A stretch of 64,000 bases of DNA from Larkinella sp. C7 (GTDB lineage: Bacteria; Bacteroidota; Bacteroidia; Cytophagales; Spirosomataceae). A program made the translations under genes and the position numbers. Shown here one piece after another: positions 52,820-60,601 of this stretch. How positions within the stretch are numbered: the first letter of the stretch is position 1; every line of letters begins with the position of its first letter. A model generated the notes under the pieces. The model made no database searches, had not been told where the DNA came from, and saw only the letters and a list, made by a program, of their open reading frames with translations. Where the stretch lies: contig NZ_VBSL01000003.1 of NCBI RefSeq assembly GCF_006149005.1, positions 62,001 to 126,000 of the forward strand, written 5' to 3'.

Positions 52820-52940
52820 AAACTACACCTTTCTTCTACTGCATCAACGTGTTACGGCCATGCAGACAATCAAAAAAAGCTGCGGTATGCCGGGTTTCTG
52901 ACGCTGCATTCCGCGCTCCTGCCAACATGAGCGGTTGCTG

Positions 52941-53282
52941 TTAGGCCTTGAAGATCTGGGCGCTTGCCGCAACCAGGCGTTCCGACAGCAACGCCGACAA
53001 ATCTTCCTGCGGCATTCCCACCTGCCGCCAGAGTTCAACGCCCCGTTGCACCAGCACGAAAGAGGGCGTCTGGGTGATATCGAAACTTCGAAAAACATCC
53101 TGGTGGGCGAGTTCATCCATTCTCAGAACCTGCACCTGGCTGGACAATTGGTGTTGTAGTGAATCGGCCAGGGTTCGTAGCCACGCCTGCTGCACGCGGT
53201 CGGTTCGCTCCGAGGGCATAAAGAGGAGCAAAACCGCCAGGCGGGCGGGCGTCTGCACGGGGTATGGATCTTTAAAGTTCAT
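52941..53282 (-). CDS. Thioredoxin-fold protein without CxxC
   Basis: A 113-residue protein with a thioredoxin-like layout: ARLAVLLLFMPSERTDRVQQ, VQVLRMDELAHQDVFRSFDI, then TQTPSFVLVQRGVELWRQVG with the cis-Pro in TQTPSF. The redox Cys pair is missing (MPSERT replaces the C-x-x-C loop), so it is probably a binding or chaperone-like member and not an oxidoreductase. It is divergent from the PAS kinase gene. Confidence 0.75.
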   Translation of the reverse strand: MNFKDPYPVQTPARLAVLLLFMPSERTDRVQQAWLRTLADSLQHQLSSQVQVLRMDELAHQDVFRSFDITQTPSFVLVQRGVELWRQVGMPQEDLSALLSERLVAASAQIFKA

Positions 53283-53590
53283 TTGCTTGCGTTACCACAT
53301 TCGTTCGTCAACCGAGGCCGTTGTCCTCCTGGGTACAAATGTGGTAATTCGGCTGGCCAAAAAGACTGATGTTGGTTAGGAGCAGCCATGATTCTTGGCG
53401 GGGTAATCCGATGAGGTGGAAGTCGCCGTCTTTACATTAAATTGATGATCATTCTTTGAAATGTGCTACGTATATAGGGTATTGTAGACCGAATAGAGTA
53501 ACTTAGAAAATCTATTTAGTAACTTCGTATGTGCATTCGTTCAGTCCGGCCGGTGCCGATGGAGACTTTACCGCAGTATAGCCGCATCCT
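53283..53590. other. Regulatory gap upstream of the PAS kinase
   Basis: No gene seen in 308 bases. It holds a perfect 10-bp inverted repeat, TTACCACATT (53292-53301) with AATGTGGTAA (53338-53347), and two direct copies of AGTAACTT at 53497 and 53518, 21 bases apart. A -7-like TAACTTCG overlaps the second copy. Confidence 0.45.
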
Positions 53591-55207
53591 ATGTTAGTTA
53601 ATCTATACTCTGAGGCCTTAATCAATCTACTTTTTGAAAAAAGTGACGATTTTTTCGGCATCTACGACCTGAGCGAGAAACACTTTGTCCATGTCAACCC
53701 GGCGGGTGTTCAGATGCTGGGCTTTGCTTCGGAGCAGGCTTTGCTGGCCGATCCGGTTCGTTCCCGTTCCATCCGGACGCAGCCTTTGCCGGACGAAGAC
53801 CGCAATCGTCTGATCGAGCAACTCCTGCGCGATGGGCATTACGAAGAACGAACACCGATTGGGCGGCAAAACGGGCAGATGTTCTGGGGGCATCTCATTA
53901 TCAGCACTTTTGTCGTGTATGACCGGCCCTACGCGCTCGTTCAGCTCATCGACCAGGAGCCGTTGCACCAGGCTGAGCGCGAGCTGGAAAACAGCGTCCG
54001 GCGGTATCAGGGTATCTTTTCCAATGCCACCATTGGCATCATCGTTTGCAACCAGCAGGGCCAGATTGTGTCGGCCAACCAACTGGCGGAACAGTTGTTT
54101 GGGTATGCTCCGAATGAACTGATGGCCCTGACCATCGAGCAGCTGGTTCCGCGGAAAGTGAGCAGTTACCACGAAAAACTCCGGCAATCTTTCAACGAAA
54201 ATCCGCAGGTGCGGGCGATGGGCCACAACCGCGATCTGCACGCCCAGCGAAAAGACGGTTCGGTGTTTCCGGTTGAAATCAGCCTCAGTTACTTCCGGCT
54301 GGAAGACGAATTGCACGCCGTTGCCTATATTATTGACATTACGTTTAAGAAAGAAGCCGAACGGCAATTGCTGGCCCACCGCGACCACATCGAGCGGCTC
54401 AACGCCGACCTGGAACACAAAGTGGCCGACCGCACCCAGGCGCTCATGACCACGCTGGAACAGTTGGAACACTCAAAAGATGAACTGGCGAAGGCTCTGG
54501 TGGTGGAGCGGGAACTGGGCGAATTGAAATCGCGCTTCGTTTCGATGGCTTCCCACGAATTCCGGACTCCACTGACGGTAGTGCTGACCTCGGCGGCCTT
54601 GATCGAACGTTACGCCAGCAGTGAACACCAAAGCAACCGGCAGAAACACCTCGACCGCATCCGGGCGTCGGTCAATCACCTGAACGACATCCTCGAAGAG
54701 TTTTTGTCCGTCGATAAACTGGAGGAGGGAAAAGTCGTTGCTCACCCCGTTGAAGTGGTGGTTTCCCAACTGGTTGGCGAAACCGTGGCCGATATGCAAA
54801 GTCTGTTGAAACCCGGACAAACGATCCACACCGAGCTGTCGTGCCCGATTTCGGTATGGATCGACCCGTCTCTGCTGCGTAAAATTATGGTGAATCTCCT
54901 TTCCAACGCCGTTAAGTATTCCGGGCCGGGATCGACGGTAACCCTACGGGTTGCCTGTGCAAATGGACAGATGAGGCTGGCCGTGGAAGATCAGGGTGTG
55001 GGGATTTCCAAAGAAGACCAGGAACACCTCTTTGAACGGTTTTTCCGGGCTCAAAATGTAACCGATATATCGGGCACCGGGCTGGGTCTGCACATCGTGG
55101 GGCGTTACGTGGAGTTGATGGGGGGGCAGGTATCCTTAAAAAGTGAGTTGAATCAGGGCACGTCCGTAACGTTATTTATTCCGTATGAAAACCATTCTCT
55201 TGATTGA
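53591..55207 (+). CDS. PAS-PAS sensor histidine kinase
   Basis: A 538-residue kinase with no transmembrane helix, so its signal is cytoplasmic. PAS 1 spans about residues 10-125 and PAS 2 about 136-255 (GIIVCNQQGQIVSANQLAEQ, LFGYAPNELM, then RKDGSVFPVEISLSYF). A coiled coil leads to the HisKA box, SMASHEFRTPLTVVLTSAAL, with phospho-His near residue 322. The ATPase has NLLSNAVKYSGPGSTVTL, EDQGVGISKEDQEHLF and SGTGLGLHIVGRYVELMGG. PAS 2 resembles the FixL PAS in layout, but haem binding cannot be shown. It overlaps the receiver-CRP gene by 23 bases. Confidence 0.92.
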   Translation: MLVNLYSEALINLLFEKSDDFFGIYDLSEKHFVHVNPAGVQMLGFASEQALLADPVRSRSIRTQPLPDEDRNRLIEQLLRDGHYEERTPIGRQNGQMFWGHLIISTFVVYDRPYALVQLIDQEPLHQAERELENSVRRYQGIFSNATIGIIVCNQQGQIVSANQLAEQLFGYAPNELMALTIEQLVPRKVSSYHEKLRQSFNENPQVRAMGHNRDLHAQRKDGSVFPVEISLSYFRLEDELHAVAYIIDITFKKEAERQLLAHRDHIERLNADLEHKVADRTQALMTTLEQLEHSKDELAKALVVERELGELKSRFVSMASHEFRTPLTVVLTSAALIERYASSEHQSNRQKHLDRIRASVNHLNDILEEFLSVDKLEEGKVVAHPVEVVVSQLVGETVADMQSLLKPGQTIHTELSCPISVWIDPSLLRKIMVNLLSNAVKYSGPGSTVTLRVACANGQMRLAVEDQGVGISKEDQEHLFERFFRAQNVTDISGTGLGLHIVGRYVELMGGQVSLKSELNQGTSVTLFIPYENHSLD

Positions 55208-56231
55208 AGACAACGACGCCATTCGCGAAAATACTGCCGAAATTCTGGAATTGGCCGGTTATGCCGTTCACACGGCCGAAAACGGGAAGGTGGGGGTAGA
55301 AAAAGCCCTGACCGACAAGCCGGATCTGGTGATCTGCGACATCATGATGCCCGTATTGGATGGGTATGGCGTTTTGCATATTTTCAACAAAAACCCCCAG
55401 TTGGCTGGTGTTCCGTTTATCTTTCTGACCGCCAAAACCGAGCGGACGGAGTTTCGAAAGGGCATGGAACTGGGCGCTGATGATTACCTGACCAAGCCCT
55501 TCGAGGAGTCGGAACTGCTCAGTGCGATTGAAGGCCGGTTAAACCGCTTCCGCAACGTCGGGCCTGCCTACAACCTGCAGCAGGACGGTCTCGACCAGTT
55601 TCTGAACGATGCCCGGCACGCAGGAAATCTGGAGAGCCTGTCGGTAGATCGAAAAGCCCATCCGATGCGGAAAAAGCAGTTTGTCTATACGGAAGGCGAT
55701 ACGCCAACGCGCCTGTATTTTCTGAAATCGGGGAAGGTCAAAACCGTTCGCACCAACACCGACGGGAAAGAATTTATCACCGGACTCTACCAGTCGGGCG
55801 ACTTTTTCGGGTATCTCGCCCTGCTCGAAAACCGGGATTACGGCGACTCTGCCGTAACGCTGGAGGATTCGGAACTGGTTTACATTCCGAAAGAAGATTT
55901 TCAGCAATTGCTCCTGGCGAATTCCACGGTGAGCGGACAGTTCATTAAAATGCTGGCAGGACACGTTGGCGAGCGCGAGGAGCAGTTGCTGCACATGGCC
56001 TACAATTCCATCCGGCGCCGGGTAGCGGATGCGCTCCTGAACCTTTACCGGCAAGATCCGGAAGGCGTTATTCAGCTTTCGCGGGACAACCTGGCCGCCA
56101 TTGTCGGCACGGCCACCGAAACCCTGATTCGCACCCTGAGCGAGTTCCGGCAGGATGGTTTGCTCGAAATCGCTTCAACGGGCACCATCCGGGTGCTGCA
56201 GCCCGAAAAACTGCGTCAGGCGAACTGGTGA
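55185..56231 (+). CDS. Receiver domain fused to CRP/FNR-type DNA-binding protein
   Basis: A 348-residue transcription factor. Residues 1-120 are a receiver (ILLIEDNDAIRENTAEILEL, DLVICDIMMPVLDGYG with phospho-Asp near 53, LTAKTE, ADDYLTKPFEESEL). Residues of about 150-260 are a cyclic-nucleotide-binding-type beta-roll (FVYTEGDTPTRLYFLKSGKV, GDFFGYLALLENRDYGDSAV). The C-terminal HTH_Crp reads SRDNLAAIVGTATETLIRTL, SEFRQDGLLEIA. The recognition helix keeps the Glu and Arg that contact TGA half sites in CRP and FNR. There is no Cys set for an iron-sulfur cluster, so control should be by phosphorylation. Confidence 0.92.
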   Translation: MKTILLIEDNDAIRENTAEILELAGYAVHTAENGKVGVEKALTDKPDLVICDIMMPVLDGYGVLHIFNKNPQLAGVPFIFLTAKTERTEFRKGMELGADDYLTKPFEESELLSAIEGRLNRFRNVGPAYNLQQDGLDQFLNDARHAGNLESLSVDRKAHPMRKKQFVYTEGDTPTRLYFLKSGKVKTVRTNTDGKEFITGLYQSGDFFGYLALLENRDYGDSAVTLEDSELVYIPKEDFQQLLLANSTVSGQFIKMLAGHVGEREEQLLHMAYNSIRRRVADALLNLYRQDPEGVIQLSRDNLAAIVGTATETLIRTLSEFRQDGLLEIASTGTIRVLQPEKLRQANW

Positions 56232-56347
56232 AACAAACCACCATCTACCGCCCGGATGAAGCACCGGAATCCCGATGGTTTACGGAAACCCTTTCGGGCC
56301 AGTCGGTTTTGCCGGGGCTGGAAGTGAACCTTTCAATGTTACTGTAG
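56228..56347 (+). pseudogene. Remnant of a Uma2-family endonuclease C-terminus
   Basis: A 39-codon open frame from GTG at 56228 to TAG at 56347. The product contains TTIYRPDEAPE and TETLSGQSVLPGLEVNLSML, which resembles the last 40 residues of Uma2-family restriction-like nucleases (V-Y-R-P, L-x-G-x-x-V-L-P-G-x-x-x-x-L). No N-terminal or catalytic part is present upstream, where the receiver-CRP gene lies. It is best read as a decayed fragment left by a rearrangement. A functional mini-protein is unlikely. Confidence 0.45.
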
Positions 56348-56995
56348 TACGGCCGGTTCGTCGGTTCTTTCGTAAAAATACGATCTCCGCTCGTCCAGAT
56401 CGTCGTAGGTAAACATCGTACGGTGGCGGTTTTTAATGGAATACCGCACCAGCACGTAGTCGCCGATGCAGGCCAGCGTGTGCATCAGAAGGACCATTCC
56501 CCAGATCACACCCCACGACGGCCAGGCGATCCACGCCAGCACCAAAGCCGTGGTAATGACCAGAAAGGGCATGACGGCCACCAGCGCATTTTCCCGGAGT
56601 GTCATCACAAACCGCTGCGCGTAGGCATACACAATCAGGCTTTTGATGGAATACCCGAAGCCCACCTCGGGTGCGCCCAGCACCTTGAAAACCAGCGCGT
56701 GAATGCCTTCGTGAATAGGCAGGAGCACCAGCAGTCCGGCCAATGCTGCGGGAATGTGCCACCACGGAACCGTTCCGGCGGTTTTCGCCAGCAGAAAGCC
56801 GAAAATGCCGCCAAATCCCGCCATACTCAGAAAGAAAAGGGCGGACTTGACGGTTAGCCGGGCCGGTTTTTTTTCCGCAGACGGGTTCAGGCCCAGTTCG
56901 CGCAGCAGAAACACTTTCATGTCGTCGACGGAGAACGATTCAACGAGGTGAAACCGACTAACGTCCTGAAAATCGGCGATGCGGGGTTTGGTCAT
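56339..56995 (-). CDS. DUF3267-family membrane protein, putative zincin
   Basis: A 218-residue membrane protein. It carries LPIHEGIHALVFKVLGAPEV, an H-E-x-x-H zinc motif at the end of a helix, and VLLMHTLACIGDYVLVRYSI with an Asp that could be the third ligand, the layout of DUF3267 proteins thought to be intramembrane metallopeptidases. Four or five helices are visible (ALFFLSMAGFGGIFGFLLAK, VPWWHIPAALAGLLVLLPIH). The substrate is unknown. Its 3' end overlaps the Uma2 remnant. Confidence 0.82.
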   Translation of the reverse strand: MTKPRIADFQDVSRFHLVESFSVDDMKVFLLRELGLNPSAEKKPARLTVKSALFFLSMAGFGGIFGFLLAKTAGTVPWWHIPAALAGLLVLLPIHEGIHALVFKVLGAPEVGFGYSIKSLIVYAYAQRFVMTLRENALVAVMPFLVITTALVLAWIAWPSWGVIWGMVLLMHTLACIGDYVLVRYSIKNRHRTMFTYDDLDERRSYFYERTDEPAVLQ

Positions 56996-57135
56996 AACGC
57001 TGAAAATATGGAGGGCTTTTTTGTTTTCTTAAAGATAAGAAGGAACGGGTCTGAATTCATAGCGAACCTTCGGGTGCAATACTGGTTGGCGGGCAATAAT
57101 TTGCTATCATTGTATACAATTTGCAGCTTCTTTAC

Positions 57136-58818
57136 ATGAAACAATGGGTAGTGGGCCTGCTGGCCTTTTGGTACGTATTTCCTCTTTTTGCTCAACAACC
57201 GAAGCAACTTTCTGAACCTGAACGGATTACGCCTGATATCTTTACCCGGCAGGATTCACTGCGGGGCTCGCTTCGTCCGGAACGCACCTGTTACAATGTC
57301 CTTTTTTATGACCTCAATTTATCCGTCGATCCGGCGACAAAAAGCATTGCGGGGAGCAACACCATCCGGTACCGGGTGCGAACGCCCTTCAAACGGATGC
57401 AGATTGACTTGTTCGAAAACCTGACCATCGATGCGATTACGCAGGGCGGCCAATCCCTGCGGTATACCCGCGAAGGCAACGCCATTTTTGTGACGATGAA
57501 GGCGGCCCAGGAAAAGGATAACGTTGAAGAAATAAAAATAGCCTACCACGGAAAGCCCCGTGAAGCCGTAAATCCGCCCTGGGATGGCGGTTTTTCCTGG
57601 AGCAAAGACAGCACCGGTAACGATTGGGTGGGCGTGTCCTGCGAGGGGCTGGGCGCCAGTTCGTGGTGGCCCTGCAAGGATCACCTGTCCGACGAACCCG
57701 AGTCGATGCAGATGACTTTCCGCGTACCCCGGGGCCTGAAAGCCGTCTCGAACGGCAGGCTTCAGGAAGAGCGCGAGGTGGGCGACAACCAGACCGAGTT
57801 CGTGTGGGCGGTTTCGTATTCCATCAATACCTACAACGTCACCTTCAATCTGGGCGATTACGTCACGATTCAGGAGCAATACCGGAGCCGGGATTACCAA
57901 TACCTGGACCTGAACTATCACGTACTGCGCTACAACGAAGAAAAAGCCAAAAAACACTTCGAACAGGTGATCGGGATGCTCGATTGTTACGAATGGTATT
58001 TCGGGCATTATCCCTACTGGCGTGATGGTTATTCGGTGGTCGAAACACCGTATTGGGGCATGGAACACCAGAGCGCCATTGGCTACGGAAATAAATACCA
58101 GAACAACCCTTTCGGCTTCGATTTCATCCTGATTCACGAAAGTGCACATGAATATTTTGGCAACAGCCTGAGTGTTTCCGATCCCGCCGAAATGTGGATT
58201 CACGAATCGTTTGCCACCTACATGGAATCAATTTATGTGGAAAACACCCACGGCCCCCCGCAGGCAATCAAGTATTTGATGACGCAAAAACCGCTGATTA
58301 AAAACAAATTTCCATTAATGGGGCCGCGGGGCGTCAACTTCCAGCACAAGGATACGGATATTTATTACAAGGGAGCGTGGTTGCTGCATTCCCTGCGGTG
58401 TGTGGTCGACGACGACAACGTCTGGTTTATGGCGCTGCGGAAAGTGGCGCTGGAGCGGAAACACTCGCTGGTGACGACCAAACAGATCATCGATATTTTG
58501 TGCCGGGAAACCGAAAAGGACCTGCGCCCCATCTTCGATCAGTTTCTGAACTATGCCGCCCCGCCCGTTCTCGAATACAAGGTGACCGAAAAGGGCGACT
58601 TTATCGAAGTGCAGCACCGCTGGATTGCCGATGCGCCCGGCTTCAACATGCCGTTGAAATACCGGTTTGCCTACGGCCCCTGGCACACCCTGTTTACCAC
58701 GCGGGAATGGCAGACGATGCTCATCCGCCGGTCGCAGGGGTGGTTGAATTTTGCGTATGAATTGCAATATTTCGGTGCCCGACCCCTGGTCGAAACCGCT
58801 CAGAAAACTCAGGAATAA
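57136..58818 (+). CDS. M1-family metallopeptidase
   Basis: A 560-residue secreted aminopeptidase-like enzyme with signal peptide MKQWVVGLLAFWYVFPLFAQ. The zinc site is LIHESAHEYFGNSLSVSDPA followed by EMWIHESFATYMES, giving H-E-x-x-H with the third Glu ligand 18 residues on. The exopeptidase motif G-x-M-E-N is replaced by WGMEHQSAIGYG, as in several Bacteroidota members. It lacks the long C-terminal domain of PepN. The ATG at 57136 starts the signal peptide. It is four bases upstream of the 5'-nucleotidase domain lipoprotein. Confidence 0.9.
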   Translation: MKQWVVGLLAFWYVFPLFAQQPKQLSEPERITPDIFTRQDSLRGSLRPERTCYNVLFYDLNLSVDPATKSIAGSNTIRYRVRTPFKRMQIDLFENLTIDAITQGGQSLRYTREGNAIFVTMKAAQEKDNVEEIKIAYHGKPREAVNPPWDGGFSWSKDSTGNDWVGVSCEGLGASSWWPCKDHLSDEPESMQMTFRVPRGLKAVSNGRLQEEREVGDNQTEFVWAVSYSINTYNVTFNLGDYVTIQEQYRSRDYQYLDLNYHVLRYNEEKAKKHFEQVIGMLDCYEWYFGHYPYWRDGYSVVETPYWGMEHQSAIGYGNKYQNNPFGFDFILIHESAHEYFGNSLSVSDPAEMWIHESFATYMESIYVENTHGPPQAIKYLMTQKPLIKNKFPLMGPRGVNFQHKDTDIYYKGAWLLHSLRCVVDDDNVWFMALRKVALERKHSLVTTKQIIDILCRETEKDLRPIFDQFLNYAAPPVLEYKVTEKGDFIEVQHRWIADAPGFNMPLKYRFAYGPWHTLFTTREWQTMLIRRSQGWLNFAYELQYFGARPLVETAQKTQE

Positions 58819-58822
58819 CCCT

Positions 58823-59587
58823 ATGATGCGCTTTTCAACCTTCCGTTTTTTTCCGCTGCTGGTCGTGCTGACCACGGCATGTCAGACGGGCTATCACCTG
58901 ACCGATCAGGGCTATAAACGCATTCAGGTCGACTCGCTGGCGGCACCGGCTGATAGCAGCATGGCCCGTTTTCTGCAACCCTACAAGCAGCAGATGGATC
59001 AAACCATGAACGAGGTGCTGGTGCAGTCGGCGGTGCCTTTGAACCGCTCCAAACCTGAATGTGCCCTCAACAACCTACTCACCGACGCCATGTTGCAGGT
59101 TGCACAGCAGAAGCTGGGACAAGCCGCCGATTGTTCGCATCTGAATTACGGCGGAATTCGGACGGGATTGCCCCAGGGGCCGATCCGGATTGGCAGCATT
59201 TACGAAGTGATGCCGTTCGACAACCAACTGGTGATGCTGACGCTGAAAGGCTCCATGCTGCGGGAATTTTTCGAGTTTTTCGTGGGCAGCGAAATCGATG
59301 AAAAATCGCTGGTGGTGGGTGGCGTTCGGGTGGTGATCAAGAATAACATCCTGACCGACATTGCCTTTACGAACGGGAAGAAGTTCGACCCCAACCAGAA
59401 CTACACGGTTTTGATGAGCGATTACGTGGCCGACCGGGGTGGAGGAACGGCGTTTCTGAAAGATGCCGTAGCCCGGAAGAATTTCAACGTTCCCATCCGG
59501 GACGTTTTCATTGAGTATTTCCGCCAGCTTGGCAAATCCGGTCAACCCCTAAACCCGACAACCGATGGACGCATTTCAATCCAATAG
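58823..59587 (+). CDS. 5'-nucleotidase C-terminal domain lipoprotein
   Basis: A 254-residue lipoprotein (FFPLLVVLTTACQTGYHLTD, with the lipobox Cys near residue 20). The rest is the substrate-binding C-terminal domain of UshA-type 5'-nucleotidases: ECALNNLLTDAMLQVAQQKL, DCSHLNYGGIRTGLPQGPIR, YEVMPFDNQLVMLTLKGSML and YVADRGGGTAFLKDAV. The catalytic metal domain is absent here and is encoded by the next gene, whose start overlaps by 23 bases. The pair probably works together at the cell surface to dephosphorylate nucleotides. Confidence 0.88.
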   Translation: MMRFSTFRFFPLLVVLTTACQTGYHLTDQGYKRIQVDSLAAPADSSMARFLQPYKQQMDQTMNEVLVQSAVPLNRSKPECALNNLLTDAMLQVAQQKLGQAADCSHLNYGGIRTGLPQGPIRIGSIYEVMPFDNQLVMLTLKGSMLREFFEFFVGSEIDEKSLVVGGVRVVIKNNILTDIAFTNGKKFDPNQNYTVLMSDYVADRGGGTAFLKDAVARKNFNVPIRDVFIEYFRQLGKSGQPLNPTTDGRISIQ

Positions 59588-60488
59588 ACGCCAGTTTCTG
59601 AAGCTGTTCGGTGCGGCTGCCGTGGTGGGCGGTTTTGCCCCGGAAGCCCTGGCCAAACCGAAACTGACCCAACTGACGATTCTGCACACCAACGACGTAC
59701 ACAGCCGACTGGAACCGTTTCCGATGGATGGGGGCCGCAATGCCGGGCGGGGCGGTATTGTCCGCCGGGCCACGCTGATCAACCAGATTCGGAGCGAACA
59801 GTCCAATGTACTGCTGTTCGACGCGGGGGATCTGTTTCAGGGAACGCCCTATTTCAATCTGTACAAGGGCGAACCCGAAGTGCAGGCCATGAACCAGATG
59901 CGCTACGACGCGAGCACCATCGGCAACCACGACTTCGACGGAGGCATGGACAACATGGTGACGCAGTTCGGAAAAGCGAAATTTCCGTTTCTGATTGCCA
60001 ACTATGATTTTAAAAACACGGCGATGGACGGCCGCACGGAACCGTACCGGGTTTTCAAAAAAGACGGTTTGAAAATCGGTGTCTTTGGCGTGGGTATCAA
60101 ACCGGAAGGGTTGATACCGAAGGAGTTATTCCGGGAAACGCGGTATCTGAACCCCATCGAAACCGGCAACGACATGGCCGCGAAACTGCGGAACGACCTC
60201 AACTGCGATTACGTGATCTGTCTGTCGCACCTGGGCTACCAATACAACGACAAAGCCGTATCGGACCGGGTTTTTGCCTCCAAAAGCAGGAATATTGATT
60301 TGATCATTGGTGGGCATACGCATACGTTTCTGGAAGCACCCGTCAACGTGCTGAGCCAGGACGGACTCCCGGTTTTGATCAATCAGGTGGGGTTCGCCGG
60401 GATTTACCTGGGCCGGATCGACCTGACGTTTGAGCGCGGAAAAGCGAAGCCGGTTGTGGAAAGCAAAGCGGTGGAAGTGAAATCGTGA
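59565..60488 (+). CDS. Tat-exported 5'-nucleotidase metallophosphatase domain
   Basis: A 307-residue metallophosphoesterase. The N-terminus SNRRQFLKLFGAAAVVGGFA is a twin-arginine signal (R-R-x-F-L-K). Metal ligands lie in TILHTNDVHSRLEP, LFDAGDLFQGTPYF, TIGNHDFDGG, VICLSHLG and IIGGHTHTFL, all standard for the UshA catalytic domain. The C-terminal substrate domain is missing and is encoded by the preceding gene, so the usual single protein is split and in reverse order. The Tat route suggests that metals are loaded before export. Confidence 0.9.
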   Translation: MDAFQSNRRQFLKLFGAAAVVGGFAPEALAKPKLTQLTILHTNDVHSRLEPFPMDGGRNAGRGGIVRRATLINQIRSEQSNVLLFDAGDLFQGTPYFNLYKGEPEVQAMNQMRYDASTIGNHDFDGGMDNMVTQFGKAKFPFLIANYDFKNTAMDGRTEPYRVFKKDGLKIGVFGVGIKPEGLIPKELFRETRYLNPIETGNDMAAKLRNDLNCDYVICLSHLGYQYNDKAVSDRVFASKSRNIDLIIGGHTHTFLEAPVNVLSQDGLPVLINQVGFAGIYLGRIDLTFERGKAKPVVESKAVEVKS

Positions 60489-60601
60489 GGCCAGAACCGT
60501 TCGAAAGCGGATTCGGCGAAAATCGACCGATTCGCGTAAGCGGTTGAAACCTTACGGAAACGATTGCAGTTATTCTGTCAACAGCTTTAATTCCACGACG
60601 T

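Noticed and set aside
56339-56995. Site-2 protease (RseP type)
   Set aside because: The H-E-x-x-H motif is present, but there is no PDZ domain and no N-x-x-P-x-x-x-x-D motif. The DUF3267 layout fits better.
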